Source of the DNA: Microbulbifer sp. VAAF005
GTDB lineage: Bacteria; Pseudomonadota; Gammaproteobacteria; Pseudomonadales; Cellvibrionaceae
Length of the DNA stretch: 64,000 bases
NCBI RefSeq assembly: GCF_030012985.1
Contig: NZ_CP120233.1
Span: 3,323,501 to 3,387,500, forward strand
Reading direction: 5' to 3'
This document shows, in pieces, positions 40,954-50,975 of the stretch. The notes beneath the pieces are model-generated. The model was not told the origin of the DNA. It saw only the letters and a program-made list of their open reading frames with translations, and searched no databases. Within the stretch, counting starts at the first letter, position 1, and every line of letters begins with the position of its first letter. Position numbers and translations under genes: made by a program.

Positions 40954-43026
40954 TTAGAAAATAAACCGCACACCGGCTTCGACGCTGCGACCAGCTTCAG
41001 GAGCGTAGTCGCGCAGTAGTGAGGTGGAGTTGCGAATTTCTTCGTCGAGCAGGTTGCGGGCGCTGGCGAAGATCACCGCGTCGCTGCTGCCGATGTTGAA
41101 GTTGTAGTGGGCACTCAGGTCCATGCGGGTATAGCCGTCGGTTTCCTCTTCGTAGGCGCCGGCACGATCCTGGTCTGCAGCTTCGACTGTGCGCCATTCC
41201 CAACCCCACTGGTCGTACTCTGCTCCCAGGGCGAGGCCCAGGCGCAGGGGAGGCATGCGCGGCACGTCGGAACTCTCACCGGCAATATCTTCGTCGAAGC
41301 TCGCGCGCACAACATCGCCAAACAGAGTCAGGTAGAAGTTGCTGCGCAGGGGGAGTTTCACCGAGGCTTCAGCACCGTAGAAGGTGGCATCGCGATTGGC
41401 ATAGGCGTAAATGGGCAGCTCTTCATCCTCGTACTCAAGGCCGGTATTTTGCGAATAGATGTAGTCGCCGATGCGGTTGTAGAAGACGCTGGCTTCAATC
41501 TGCGCTGCATGCCAGCCGCTGGCCGCTTCGTTGTGGTGGTGATAGCCCAGTTCCAGGTTTAAAGAGCGTTCTTTGTCCAGGTCGCTGTTACCGATCAGGT
41601 AGCGCGATTCGGCCAGGTGCTCACCGTCGGCAAACAGCTCTTCGGCTACTGGGGCGCGCTCGGAGTGGGTGGCGCCGACGCTGATGTGTTGGTGCTCTTG
41701 CAGGAAGTACTGCAGGGTGGCACTGGTGCTGAACAGATTGAAGTCGCGATCCTCTGCGGTCTCCGGATCGATATCGACACGCTCAATACGCGCGCCCAGG
41801 TCCAGGTGCCAGTTGCCCCACTCGCGTTCCTTCATAGTGAAGAGGCCGGCGCTGCGGGTGCGGGAGGGCTGGATAAAGGCTTCGTCGCCCACTGCGGCAA
41901 AGTCTTTGTCGGACAATTGCAGGCCGTAGGCACCACGCCACTCACTATCGTTGTCGTGGGTGATCTCCAAGCGACTTTCCCAGGCTTCATTGGTAAAGCG
42001 GGTACCGGGTTCACCTTCTTCCAGCTCTACGTGCTCATAGTCGTTGTAGCCGATACGCAGGCGCATCTTGTCCCAGTAATTACTATCGAAGCGATGTTCG
42101 CCTTTGAAGTCGTAGCGGGTTTGCGCCATATCGATGCGCACGGCTTCGACTTCGCTCTCCTCCTCGTGATCTTCTTCCTCTTCTTCGTGATGATGCTCGT
42201 GGGTGCCGAGGGGAATGCCGTAGTTGTTCTCCAGCTTGTTCACTGACAGGCCGAAATAACCGCTATCAGTAATCCATGAAACACCGCCGCTGTAGCTGTG
42301 AGCGCGGGCATTGGTGTTGCCGACGTAACCGTCGGTGTTGAATTCTTCCTCGTGCTCTTCTTCGTCCTCATCGTGCTCTTCATGCTCGACGATGGCGAGA
42401 CCAGGAATTTCGGTATCGTCATTTTCGCGGTAGACACCGTCGAAGTACCAGGCCAGCTGCCCGGCACCGCCGGTAAAGCGGAATACCGAGGCATCCTGGC
42501 TATTGGCAGTGTCGTGGCGCATCTCAACCGCGCCTTCAACTTCCTCGGGTACCTCAGTGGGGATGCGACCGTCGATAATATTTACCACCCCACCGATAGC
42601 GCCGCTGCCGTAGCGCAGTGCCGCCGGTCCGCGCAGTATTTCGATGCGCTCCGCCAGTAGAGGTTCGATACTGGCAGCGTGATCGGCGCTGGTGTTGGAG
42701 GCGTCAGAGACATCCAGGTTATCGTTCAGGATCTTCACCCGGTTGGCGCTCTGGCCGCGAATAACCGGTAGGCCCACGCCACTGCCAAAGGAGGCGTTGG
42801 CCACACCCGGCTGGTTCTTCAGGGTTTCGCCCAGGGTGGCGGAAGCGGCTTTGCGCAGGGTCTCGCCGGAGAGCACCGATACCGGGGCAGCTACTGCGTC
42901 GGCGGGCTTATCCAAGGGAGATACGGTGACGTTAACTTCTTCCAGTTTGTTGCTGTCTTCCGCAGCGCAAATAGCGGGCACGGCCAAGCTGGCAATAGCC
43001 AGGGCCAAAGTATTGAACTTAGTCAT
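40954..43026 (-). CDS. znuD: TonB-dependent zinc receptor, ZnuD-like
   Basis: This 690-aa outer-membrane receptor has a signal peptide (MTKFNTLALAIASLAVPAIC, cleaved near AEDS), a TonB-box-like segment (EEVNVTVSP), a plug domain (LGETLKNQPGVANASFGSG, LPVIRGQSANRVKILND, IEILRGPAALRYGSGAIGG), and a 22-strand-type barrel ending in Phe (AGVRFIF). Two extracellular loops are rich in His and acidic residues (EHEEHDEDEEEHEEE near 225 and THEHHHEEEEEDHEEE near 285), the zinc-collecting loops of ZnuD. It lies downstream of a small His/Cys-bearing secreted protein, probably in one operon. Confidence 0.9.
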   Translation of the reverse strand: MTKFNTLALAIASLAVPAICAAEDSNKLEEVNVTVSPLDKPADAVAAPVSVLSGETLRKAASATLGETLKNQPGVANASFGSGVGLPVIRGQSANRVKILNDNLDVSDASNTSADHAASIEPLLAERIEILRGPAALRYGSGAIGGVVNIIDGRIPTEVPEEVEGAVEMRHDTANSQDASVFRFTGGAGQLAWYFDGVYRENDDTEIPGLAIVEHEEHDEDEEEHEEEFNTDGYVGNTNARAHSYSGGVSWITDSGYFGLSVNKLENNYGIPLGTHEHHHEEEEEDHEEESEVEAVRIDMAQTRYDFKGEHRFDSNYWDKMRLRIGYNDYEHVELEEGEPGTRFTNEAWESRLEITHDNDSEWRGAYGLQLSDKDFAAVGDEAFIQPSRTRSAGLFTMKEREWGNWHLDLGARIERVDIDPETAEDRDFNLFSTSATLQYFLQEHQHISVGATHSERAPVAEELFADGEHLAESRYLIGNSDLDKERSLNLELGYHHHNEAASGWHAAQIEASVFYNRIGDYIYSQNTGLEYEDEELPIYAYANRDATFYGAEASVKLPLRSNFYLTLFGDVVRASFDEDIAGESSDVPRMPPLRLGLALGAEYDQWGWEWRTVEAADQDRAGAYEEETDGYTRMDLSAHYNFNIGSSDAVIFASARNLLDEEIRNSTSLLRDYAPEAGRSVEAGVRFIF

Positions 43027-43109
43027 TGTTTTTTATTCCTGTCACAGACGGACAATGCCATACGCGCTCCAGCGCGGGCATTCACTAAAAAAATATCGGT
43101 TTTTGGGTG

Positions 43110-43409
43110 TTAGCTGAGTGACAGGAAGAAAGGAGGGGCGCGCGCACTCTGGCGCTCTGGCTGGCAATCGCGCGCGGTTGGCGCAGAGGGCCGTTCGTAG
43201 TGACTTTGGGGCTCAGCCTGTACGAGCAATGGCTCGCTGCCGAGTGCTGCAGGTGAATGCATGCAACACAGGTCACACATCTCTACCTGGGTATTGCCCA
43301 GGTGGAAGTGCTCCGCCCACAGCGGCTGAGCTGCTACTACGGCGAGTAACAGGAACAGGCTGGCCCAGTAATGGGATTTTCGGCGCTTTAGAGTAACCAT
43401 GCGGTGCAT
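43110..43409 (-). CDS. Small exported His/Cys protein upstream of znuD
   Basis: This 99-aa protein from ATG 43409 has a basic start, a hydrophobic signal segment (YWASLFLLLAVVAAQPLWA), then EHFHLGNTQ and CDLCCMHSP, followed by a low-complexity Ser/Pro/Arg tail. The His and Cys residues right after the signal suggest a periplasmic metal-related protein (DUF2946-like in style, not confirmed). The gap to znuD is 83 bases on the same strand. Confidence 0.55.
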   Translation of the reverse strand: MHRMVTLKRRKSHYWASLFLLLAVVAAQPLWAEHFHLGNTQVEMCDLCCMHSPAALGSEPLLVQAEPQSHYERPSAPTARDCQPERQSARAPPFFLSLS

Positions 43410-43478
43410 GATAGGGCTAAACAATTACGAATCAAGTTTCATCTGACACTAGAGAGCCACAGGGGATGTCATTCATCC

Positions 43479-43484
43479 TATAAT
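43479..43484 (+). promoter_or_regulatory. Candidate hisB promoter -10
   Basis: A perfect TATAAT lies 42 bases before hisB in the divergent region between the small exported gene and hisB. No good -35 is visible. No Zur-like palindrome was found for the zinc operon. Confidence 0.4.
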
Positions 43485-43525
43485 TTGCGCCCTCTGTCTT
43501 ATCGTGCAAATAAGGATCGCTTTCG

Positions 43526-44113
43526 ATGCGTACAGCTAGCGTCACCCGTGACACCCTGGAAACCAAGATTCAAGTCAGCGTTAACCTGGACGGCCAAGGT
43601 CATGGCAAGTTCGCGACTGGGGTTCCTTTCCTGGAGCATATGCTCGATCAAATTGCCCGCCACGGCATGATCGACATGGACATTAGCTGCGATGGCGATA
43701 TTCATATCGATGACCATCATACGGTGGAAGATATCGGCATTACCCTGGGCAAAGCCATTACCGAAGCGCTGGGAGATAAAAAGGGGATGACCCGTTACGG
43801 CCACAGCTATGTCCCATTGGATGAGGCGCTTTCCCGGGTCGTAATCGACTTCTCCGGGCGGCCCGGCCTGGTTATGGATGTGCCTTTCACCCAGAAGCGG
43901 ATCGGCAATTTTGATACTGAACTGTTTTTTGAGTTCTTCCAGGGCTTCGTCAATCACGCACTGGTAACCGTACATATTGACTGCCTGCGTGGCCACAACG
44001 CTCACCATCAGGTGGAAACTGTATTTAAAGCCTTTGGCCGCGCCCTGCGTATGGCGTTGACCCCGGACCCCCGTATGGCCGGCACCATGCCCTCCACCAA
44101 AGGAGTCTTGTGA
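43526..44113 (+). CDS. hisB: Imidazoleglycerol-phosphate dehydratase HisB
   Basis: This 195-aa enzyme of histidine synthesis forms imidazole-acetol phosphate. Metal-binding motifs are [13 protein letters not shown] near residue 35, [12 protein letters not shown] near 62, and [12 protein letters not shown] near 155, with SGRPGLV between. It is the monofunctional form without the phosphatase domain. It begins hisBHAF, with its TGA overlapping the hisH start. Confidence 0.97.
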   Translation: MRTASVTRDTLETKIQVSVNLDGQGHGKFATGVPFLEHMLDQIARHGMIDMDISCDGDIHIDDHHTVEDIGITLGKAITEALGDKKGMTRYGHSYVPLDEALSRVVIDFSGRPGLVMDVPFTQKRIGNFDTELFFEFFQGFVNHALVTVHIDCLRGHNAHHQVETVFKAFGRALRMALTPDPRMAGTMPSTKGVL

Positions 44114-44766
44114 TGGGTAAGATTGCGGTACTCGATTACGGTATGGGCAACCTGCACTCGGTGGCCAGCGCCCTGAACAAGGTGGCGCCGGAGGCCGAGG
44201 TGGTGCTGGCACAAACTCCGGAGCAGGCCGAGGGCGCAGAGCGCCTGGTGGTGCCCGGTGTGGGTGCCATTCGGGATTGTATGGCAGGGTTTGTCGAGGC
44301 GGGTTTTTCGCCGCTGCTTCGCGAGGCCATCAGTGTGGGTACCCCGGTGCTGGGTATCTGTGTGGGTATGCAGATTATGATGCACCACAGCGAGGAGAAT
44401 AATGGCGTTGATTGCCTGGGGATTTTCCCGGAGCCGGTGAAATTCTTCGGCGACAACATTCCCCCGGCGCAGAGTGCTGAACGGCTCAAGGTGCCCCATA
44501 TGGGCTGGAACAGTGTTCAGCAGCGTCAGCCGCACCCCCTGTGGGCCGATATTGCCGATGGCAGCCGTTTCTACTTTGTCCACAGCTACTATGTGCCGGC
44601 TGCTGAAAATCCGGATATTGCCGGGCAAGCCGAATACGGCATTCCCCTGGCTGCCGCAGTTGCCAGGGAGAATATCTTCGCCACCCAGTTCCACCCGGAG
44701 AAGAGTGCCGAGGCTGGCTTGCAGCTGCTAAAGAACTTTGTCCACTGGAACGGCCGGGCCCAATAG
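44113..44766 (+). CDS. hisH: Imidazole glycerol phosphate synthase, glutaminase subunit HisH
   Basis: This 217-aa class I amidotransferase has nucleophile Cys in GICVGMQIM near residue 83 and the His and Glu in TQFHPEKS near 195. It begins KIAVLDYGMGNLHSV. It supplies ammonia to HisF. ATG 44113 overlaps the hisB stop by one base (TGATG), implying coupling; a GTG three bases before is not needed. Confidence 0.97.
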   Translation: MGKIAVLDYGMGNLHSVASALNKVAPEAEVVLAQTPEQAEGAERLVVPGVGAIRDCMAGFVEAGFSPLLREAISVGTPVLGICVGMQIMMHHSEENNGVDCLGIFPEPVKFFGDNIPPAQSAERLKVPHMGWNSVQQRQPHPLWADIADGSRFYFVHSYYVPAAENPDIAGQAEYGIPLAAAVARENIFATQFHPEKSAEAGLQLLKNFVHWNGRAQ

Positions 44767-44814
44767 ACCCAGCTCACCGATCACACTGAAATTACTGCCG
44801 ACGTAAGAAAAGAC

Positions 44815-45546
44815 ATGATTGTAATTCCCGCGATAGATTTAAAAGACGGCCAATGCGTGCGCCTGCGCCAGGGCGAGATGGATGACGCCACTGTATTTTC
44901 CGATGATCCCCTGGCTACAGCTCAGCATTGGGTGAACGAGGGAGCCAAGCGACTGCACCTGGTGGATTTGAACGGCGCCTTCGCCGGCAACCCGGTGAAC
45001 GGTGAAGCGGTAACTGCTATCGCCAAACAGTTTCCCGATTTACCGGTGCAAATTGGCGGAGGAATTCGCGATTTGCACACTATCGAGCGCTATCTGGATG
45101 CCGGTGTGCAGTGGGGGATTATCGGCACTGCGGCGGTAAAAAATCCCAAGCTGGTGGAAGAGGCGTGTCGCGAGTTTGAGGGCCATATTATTGTCGGGCT
45201 CGATGCCAAAGGTGGCTTGGTGGCTACTGAGGGCTGGGCTGAGGTCTCCGAGCTGAAGGCGACAGAACTGGCCAAGCGCTTTGCCGATTGTGGCGTCAGC
45301 TCTATTGTTTATACAGATATTGCCCGCGACGGGATGATGCAAGGCGTCAATATTGAGGCGACTCTGGAAATGGCCCGCGCAGTGCAGGTGCCTATTATTG
45401 CCTCCGGCGGTGTCAGCAGCATTGAGGACATTGAACAGCTGTTGGATGCCGGTGAAATCTACGGTGCGATTACCGGCCGGGCGATCTACGAAGACAAGTT
45501 GAACCTGCGCGAAGCGCAGCAGCTTTGCGACCAACGGAACAAATAA
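44815..45546 (+). CDS. hisA: ProFAR isomerase HisA
   Basis: This 243-aa TIM barrel catalyses the Amadori isomerisation of ProFAR. It starts [20 protein letters not shown] with catalytic Asp8, has phosphate-binding QIGGGIRDL near 75 and the second catalytic Asp in [10 protein letters not shown] near residue 130. IIASGGVSS closes the phosphate site. Its stop overlaps the hisF start by one base. Confidence 0.97.
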   Translation: MIVIPAIDLKDGQCVRLRQGEMDDATVFSDDPLATAQHWVNEGAKRLHLVDLNGAFAGNPVNGEAVTAIAKQFPDLPVQIGGGIRDLHTIERYLDAGVQWGIIGTAAVKNPKLVEEACREFEGHIIVGLDAKGGLVATEGWAEVSELKATELAKRFADCGVSSIVYTDIARDGMMQGVNIEATLEMARAVQVPIIASGGVSSIEDIEQLLDAGEIYGAITGRAIYEDKLNLREAQQLCDQRNK

Positions 45547-46307
45547 TGGCTCTGGCGAAACGTATTATTCCCTGTCTGGATGTGGACAACGGCCGCGTGG
45601 TGAAGGGCGTTAACTTTGTCGATATCCGCGATGCCGGCGACCCGGTGGAAATTGCCCGCCGCTACAACGAAGCGGGCGCGGATGAAGTCACTTTCCTCGA
45701 TATCACCGCCACCCATGAGCAGCGCGATACCATCCTGCACACCGTGGAGAAAATGGCCCACGAGGTGTTTATCCCCCTCACTGTCGGCGGCGGTGTGCGC
45801 ACCTTGCAAGATATCCGCAATCTGCTGAATGCCGGTGCGGACAAGACTGCAATCAATTCAGCGGCGGTGAAAAATCCCGAGTTTGTACGCGAGGCCGCCG
45901 AGCGCTTTGGCAGCCAGTGTATTGTGGTGGCCATTGATGCCAAACAGGTGGGAGAGGGTCGCTGGGAGATCTTCACTCATGGCGGGCGCCAGCCCACTGG
46001 CATTGATGCAGTGGCCTGGGCTCGGCAGATGGCCGAATACGGTGCGGGCGAAATCCTGCTGACCAGTATGGATCGCGACGGTACCAAGAACGGTTTTGAC
46101 CTGGCCCTGACCCGGGCAGTTACCGAGGCGGTTCAAGTGCCAGTCATTGCTTCCGGTGGTGTGGGAGATCTACAGCACCTGGCGGATGGCGTATTGCACG
46201 GCGGTGCGGATGCGGTATTGGCTGCGAGTATCTTCCACTTTGGCGAGTACACCATTGCCGAGGCGAAAGCGTTTATGCACAGCGCTGGGATTGAAATGCG
46301 TTTGTAG
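45546..46307 (+). CDS. hisF: Imidazole glycerol phosphate synthase, cyclase subunit HisF
   Basis: This 253-aa TIM barrel begins [20 protein letters not shown] with catalytic Asp11 and has the second Asp in [13 protein letters not shown] near 130. Phosphate loops are [10 protein letters not shown] and PVIASGGVG. It uses ammonia from HisH to make IGP and AICAR. ATG 45546 overlaps the hisA TAA. It is the last gene of the his group. Confidence 0.97.
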   Translation: MALAKRIIPCLDVDNGRVVKGVNFVDIRDAGDPVEIARRYNEAGADEVTFLDITATHEQRDTILHTVEKMAHEVFIPLTVGGGVRTLQDIRNLLNAGADKTAINSAAVKNPEFVREAAERFGSQCIVVAIDAKQVGEGRWEIFTHGGRQPTGIDAVAWARQMAEYGAGEILLTSMDRDGTKNGFDLALTRAVTEAVQVPVIASGGVGDLQHLADGVLHGGADAVLAASIFHFGEYTIAEAKAFMHSAGIEMRL

Positions 46308-46353
46308 GTCGGTGTAGGTCTTGCACGGCGGGCCCTGGGCCCGCCGCACTCTG

Positions 46354-47712
46354 CTACTGCTGTTCGTCTGCGCGGGCAAGGCGCTCGCGCAAACCTCTGT
46401 CCCTGTGAGCGTAGAGATTGAGGCCCTTGAGTACATTGAGGGCTTCGAAGATTTGATTGTCACGATCCATCCAGTCTTCCCGTTCTTCCTGTTCTCTCGA
46501 GCGGTCTTCAGAAGTCCGGTCGGCACCACCGTTACCGTTGTCCAGATGCCCTGCCAAATCCGCTTCAGTGGGTCTGGGAGAGTCGTCCAAGCGGGTGACT
46601 TTCACCCGCTCTACCACGATATCCGGTGTGATGCCCTGGGCCTGGATTGAGCGCCCATTGGGAGTGAAGTAGAGCGCGGTTGTCAGCTTAATAGCGCGCT
46701 CATTATTGATCGGGATTACCGTTTGGACCGAGCCCTTGCCGAAGCTGTCGGTGCCCATCACCACTGCGCGGCGATGGTCTTGCAGGGCGCCGGCGACAAT
46801 TTCCGCTGCAGAGGCGGAGCCCGCGTTGATTAATACAACCAGCGGAGCGCCTTCGGTTAAATCGCCCGGCTCGGCGGAATAGCTCAGGTTGGCAGCTTCA
46901 TTGCGACCTTCGGTGTAGACGACCAGGCCCTCTTCCAAAAATGCATCCGCTACTTCCACCGAGGATTGCAGCACGCCACCGGGGTTGTTGCGCAGGTCGA
47001 TAACCAGCCCTTTAAGTGCTCCTTTCTTCTGCAACTTGATCAGCTCATCGGCCACATCGGCGCCGGTGTCCAGTTGGAACTGGCTGATGCGCAGGTAACC
47101 GTAGCCATCGTCGAGGACTTTGCTGCGCACACTGCGTACGCGCACGGTGTCCCGCTTGAGAGTGACATCGAAAGGTTCTTTAAAACCTTTGCGAGCGATG
47201 GTCAGGGTGACACTGCTGCCTTTGGGCCCGCGCATCCACTCCACCGCTTCATCCAGGCTCACGCCCTTCATGGATTTGCCCGACAGGCGCAGTATGACAT
47301 CGCCGGCCTTGAGGCCAGCGCGGGAGGCGGGAGTGTTGTCCATGGGGGTGACGACGGTGATATGGTCGTTTTCGATGCCTACCTCGATTCCGAGGCCGGC
47401 AAATTCACCGGTGGTGTTGGCTTGTAAATCGTCAAAGGAGCGGCGATCAAGGTAGGAGGAGTGAGGGTCTAGGCCTTGCAGCATGCCCTTGATGGCGTAT
47501 TCCAGCAGGGTGCGGTCGTCCACTTCCTCGATATAGCCCTGGCGAATTTGCTCGAAAACTTTGGCAAAGCTGCGCAGATCTTCCAGCGGCAGGCGGGCTT
47601 CAGTGTCTGCAGCCACCTGGGAATGGCTATCGCCGTCGGTCAAACCCATTAAAGGCAGGGCTGTCAGAGCGGCTGCGCCGATCAAGGTTGTCAGCGCCTT
47701 GGGGATAAACAT
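46354..47712 (-). CDS. ctpA: S41 C-terminal processing peptidase CtpA
   Basis: This 452-aa periplasmic protease has a signal segment (LTTLIGAAALTALPLMGL), an S41 N-terminal helical part, a PDZ domain (GLGIEVGIENDHITVV, AGDVILRLSGKSM), and the protease core. The catalytic Ser lies in NAGSASAAEIVAGALQ near residue 300 and Lys in DSFGKGSVQT near 325. A Asp/Arg/Glu-rich tail follows. In Pseudomonas the orthologue trims peptidoglycan hydrolases. It is downstream of envC on the same strand, a sensible pairing for cell-wall control. Confidence 0.94.
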   Translation of the reverse strand: MFIPKALTTLIGAAALTALPLMGLTDGDSHSQVAADTEARLPLEDLRSFAKVFEQIRQGYIEEVDDRTLLEYAIKGMLQGLDPHSSYLDRRSFDDLQANTTGEFAGLGIEVGIENDHITVVTPMDNTPASRAGLKAGDVILRLSGKSMKGVSLDEAVEWMRGPKGSSVTLTIARKGFKEPFDVTLKRDTVRVRSVRSKVLDDGYGYLRISQFQLDTGADVADELIKLQKKGALKGLVIDLRNNPGGVLQSSVEVADAFLEEGLVVYTEGRNEAANLSYSAEPGDLTEGAPLVVLINAGSASAAEIVAGALQDHRRAVVMGTDSFGKGSVQTVIPINNERAIKLTTALYFTPNGRSIQAQGITPDIVVERVKVTRLDDSPRPTEADLAGHLDNGNGGADRTSEDRSREQEEREDWMDRDNQIFEALNVLKGLNLYAHRDRGLRERLARADEQQ

Positions 47713-48084
47713 GTTGTTGTGACCTCTGCCTTATTTCTTCGCTGCTTTGCGAAAGTGTAGACCGCAGAGATTGGCAGGGATTCTAAGCGGACGCCAAATT
47801 CTACAGTGTCACGATCTTAGTCGTCATAAGCCCAGAGGTCTTACACCTGGGTTGTCTCCCGCTCTTATTCTCTTTTGGCGATAAAAAAGCCGATACTCCG
47901 CAGCTTTTCGTCGTGGTGCTTTCTCATTTAATTAGCACAGCGGCCGGAGTCGTGAGATGAAGTGGGGAGCATTAGGCGGGTGTGTAATCCCGATCGCTGT
48001 GATTTGCGAGGGGGCTCTATAACGGGTGCGTGGAAAATGCCCGGGATTTTACGCCTCGTATTATGCCCTCTGTGCCAGCTCCGA
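47713..48084. other. Intergenic region between envC and ctpA
   Basis: These 372 bases hold no convincing gene. On minus, a weak hairpin followed by six T (AAAAGC, loop, GGCTTTTTT, about 47884-47914) may end the envC transcript. The rest should contain the ctpA promoter. Confidence 0.4.
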
Positions 48085-49212
48085 TCAGGAGCGGCACCAA
48101 ACTGTAGGGTCCTGCGCTTTACCCCGGTGGCGAATTTCGAAGTAAACACCGCTATGGCTGAGTCCACCGCTATTGCCAACCCGAGCGATGGTGTCACCAC
48201 TTTCCACCCACTCGCCAATATTGCGGGTGAGGGACTGGTTGTGGGCGTAGAGACTCATGTACTCCTCTCCATGATCCAGGATAACCAGCATGCCGTGGCC
48301 GCGCAGGTAATCGGAGAAAACCACGCGGCCGCGGTGGATTGCCCGCACCGGCTCCCCTTCATTGGCGCGCAAGGTGACACCTTTCCAAGTGATGCCATTG
48401 GCGCGGCGCTGTCCATAGGCATTGGCGCGGCGGCCATCAACAGGCCACTGCATCTTGCCCCGCTGGCGCGCAAAGGGCTTTTGCTCGCTGGGGTTTACCA
48501 GTGAGGCGATGGCGCGACCTACTTCGTCGACCAATTTTTGTAGGCGTGTGCGATCTCCTTGGAGCTGCTTGAGTTCACCGCTGCCATCGGAGAGCCGCGC
48601 CGCAAGTTTATCCAGCGTGTCCTTGCGATTCTGCTGTGCGACGCGCAGTTTGCTCTGGCGTTTCTGCAGCTGCTCTCGCTCCGCTTTCAGGGTCTCGCGC
48701 TCGCGCTCAATGGAGGCGGATACGGTTTTCAGTGAGGTGAGGGTTTCAAGGTAAGTGTCTATGATGCGGCTGCGTTCTTGGAGGAAGTAATCGTGGTAGC
48801 GGAGATGGCGGGCGACGTTCTGTGGATCTTGCTGGTTGAGCAGGAGCTTGATCTGCTCCTGTCGGCCTAGTCGGTATGCGGCGGCGATCTCCTGCTCGAC
48901 CCGCCGCTGCATACTTCGTCGCGACTCTTGCAGTTGCTGTTGTTCCTGCTGGAGTTCGTGCAACTTGTCCGAGCGGCTGCGCATATCCTGTTTGATCTTG
49001 TCTATGCGCTGGTGCAGCCCGGAAATATCTTTCTCGTTCTCTTCCAAATCCTTGAGCAATTGGTCGCGCTGGCCCTGCACCTGATTGAGTTCCTGTTGCA
49101 GGGACTCAATGCGTTGCTTGATTTGCGCCAGGCGCGCCTGCTCATCTCCCTCTGCCTGGCTCCAGGCGGGTAGGGAAATCAGTGTGATCAGGAAGAGTAC
49201 GAGAGTTTTCAT
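48085..49212 (-). CDS. envC: Murein hydrolase activator EnvC
   Basis: This 375-aa periplasmic protein has a signal peptide ([20 protein letters not shown]), a long coiled coil (about 25-240, Gln/Glu/Leu-rich), and a LytM/M23 domain at the C-terminus (GVTLRANEGEPVRAIHRGRV, LVILDHGEEYMSLYAHNQ, YFEIRHRGKAQDP). The metal-binding His/Asp of active M23 peptidases are not all kept, as in EnvC, which activates amidases at the septum rather than cutting. Its ATG overlaps the gpmI stop by one base. Confidence 0.92.
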   Translation of the reverse strand: MKTLVLFLITLISLPAWSQAEGDEQARLAQIKQRIESLQQELNQVQGQRDQLLKDLEENEKDISGLHQRIDKIKQDMRSRSDKLHELQQEQQQLQESRRSMQRRVEQEIAAAYRLGRQEQIKLLLNQQDPQNVARHLRYHDYFLQERSRIIDTYLETLTSLKTVSASIERERETLKAEREQLQKRQSKLRVAQQNRKDTLDKLAARLSDGSGELKQLQGDRTRLQKLVDEVGRAIASLVNPSEQKPFARQRGKMQWPVDGRRANAYGQRRANGITWKGVTLRANEGEPVRAIHRGRVVFSDYLRGHGMLVILDHGEEYMSLYAHNQSLTRNIGEWVESGDTIARVGNSGGLSHSGVYFEIRHRGKAQDPTVWCRS

Positions 49213-50759
49213 CAGTCCATTTTTACCAAACTTTGGCCGGTCATTTCCGTCGGCTGTGGCAGATCCATCAACGCTAACATGGTTGGTGCTACATCCGCCA
49301 GACTACCTCCGTCACACATTTGCACATTGCGCTCGCCGATATAAACAAAAGGCACCGGCAGAGTGGAGTGCTGGGTGCTGACCTGGCCGGAGTTGGCGTC
49401 GAACATCTCTTCCACATTGCCGTGGTCGGCAGTTATCAGCACTTCGCCGCCGGCAGCCAGAGCGGCGTTTACGACGCGCTCTACACACTGGTCCAGGGCT
49501 TCGACGGCTTTTACTGCCGCCTCGAAAACACCGGTATGGCCGACCATATCGCCGTTGGCGTAGTTGCAGATAATGGCGTCGTACTCGCCGCTCTCAATCG
49601 CCGCTACCAGTTTGTCAGTGACAATTGGCGCATTCATTTCCGGTTGCAGATCGTAGGTGGCCACATCCGGTGACTTGATCAGTTCGCGGGTTTCGCCGTT
49701 GTAGGGCTCTTCGCGGCCGCCGCTGAAGAAGAAGGTAACGTGGGCGTACTTCTCTGTCTCGGCGATGCGCAGCTGGGTTTTGCCCTCTGCAGACAAGTAC
49801 TCGCCGAGGGAGTTGACCAGGTTTTCTGGCGGGAAGGCACAGCTGGCGTGGATATTGGCAGCATATTCGGTCGTCATGACGAAGTCCGCCAGCTGCGGTT
49901 TGGCTTTGCGCTCGAAGCCGCTGAAGTCCTGCTCGGTAAAAGCGCGGGTTAACTGGCGCGCGCGATCCGGGCGGAAATTCATAAAGATAAGGGCATCGCC
50001 GTCTTGGATAGGAGCGGGCTCGCCAATCACCGTTGGCGCGACAAACTCATCGTTTTCACCGCGCTCATAGGCCGAGGCCAGTCCTGCCAGGGCGTCACTG
50101 GCACGGTGCTCTGCTGTACCCAGGGTCAGCATGTCGTAAACGGACTCGGTGCGCTCCCAGCGCTGGTCGCGATCCATGGCGAAGTAGCGCCCGGCCAGGG
50201 TAGCCATATGGGCATTGCCGACGGAGTCACACACCTGCATCAGGCGCGCCAGGGAGGGTTCGGCACTGCGCGGTGGGGTGTCGCGGCCATCGAGAAATGC
50301 GTGTACATAAATAGCGCGGGCGCCGCGCTGTGCCGCCAGGGTTATCATGGCGACAATATGATCTTCGTGGCTGTGTACGCCGCCTTCGGACAGGAGTCCC
50401 ATAATATGGACGGCGCCGTTGTTGGCGATAGCCTTATCGACCGCAGTGGTGTAAGCGGTATTGCGGAAGAAGTCGCCGTCCTGAATGGCTTTGTTGATCC
50501 GGGTGAAGTTCTGGTAGACCACTCGACCGGCGCCCAGTGTCATATGGCCGACTTCCGAGTTGCCCATTTGTCCATCGGGCAGGCCCACCGCCATCCCGGA
50601 TGTCTGGATCAGGGTTTTTGGGCGGGTTGCCCAGATATTGTCCCAAACCGGAGACTTGGCTGCGTGAATCGCATTGTGCTCGGGATTGTCGCTGTGGCCG
50701 AAGCCGTCCAGAATCAGCAGGACCAGGGGGCGTTTTTGCGGGGCTTGCGTAGCGGCCAT
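49212..50759 (-). CDS. gpmI: 2,3-bisphosphoglycerate-independent phosphoglycerate mutase
   Basis: This 515-aa Mn-dependent glycolytic enzyme interconverts 3- and 2-phosphoglycerate. It starts [20 protein letters not shown] with the metal Asp, and carries the phosphoserine Ser in [15 protein letters not shown] near residue 68. [11 protein letters not shown] and [11 protein letters not shown] are the alkaline phosphatase-like metal sites. Coupling to envC is conserved in Pseudomonas relatives. Confidence 0.97.
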   Translation of the reverse strand: MAATQAPQKRPLVLLILDGFGHSDNPEHNAIHAAKSPVWDNIWATRPKTLIQTSGMAVGLPDGQMGNSEVGHMTLGAGRVVYQNFTRINKAIQDGDFFRNTAYTTAVDKAIANNGAVHIMGLLSEGGVHSHEDHIVAMITLAAQRGARAIYVHAFLDGRDTPPRSAEPSLARLMQVCDSVGNAHMATLAGRYFAMDRDQRWERTESVYDMLTLGTAEHRASDALAGLASAYERGENDEFVAPTVIGEPAPIQDGDALIFMNFRPDRARQLTRAFTEQDFSGFERKAKPQLADFVMTTEYAANIHASCAFPPENLVNSLGEYLSAEGKTQLRIAETEKYAHVTFFFSGGREEPYNGETRELIKSPDVATYDLQPEMNAPIVTDKLVAAIESGEYDAIICNYANGDMVGHTGVFEAAVKAVEALDQCVERVVNAALAAGGEVLITADHGNVEEMFDANSGQVSTQHSTLPVPFVYIGERNVQMCDGGSLADVAPTMLALMDLPQPTEMTGQSLVKMD

Positions 50760-50908
50760 AGCGACAGTATTCCTCTTCCAAGGGTTAAATTGCGGACGCG
50801 GATTTTAACCTGTGGGGCTGGTATTTCACCATGTTATTTAGCTTAAGCCGGATTACAAAGAGGCTGGGGCGGAGGGATTTGGTTGATTAGAATTTCGCCA
50901 TGATCGTG

Positions 50909-50914
50909 TATACT
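50909..50914 (+). promoter_or_regulatory. Candidate promoter -10 for the rhodanese gene
   Basis: TATACT at 50909-50914 is preceded by TTAGAA 16 bases upstream. It lies in the divergent gap between gpmI and the rhodanese-like gene. Confidence 0.45.
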
Positions 50915-50975
50915 CCCGCCGGCATTGGGCGCCGTAGTGCCCTATTGATTACCACTTGAGGATTTTGGGGGCGAA

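Noticed and set aside
38590..43117. Many long open frames antisense to mutY, asmA and znuD
   Set aside because: GC-rich codon bias of the real genes creates them. They show no motifs and contradict well-supported proteins.
43499..46136. Open frames antisense to hisB, hisH, hisA and hisF
   Set aside because: Shadows of strongly recognised his genes.
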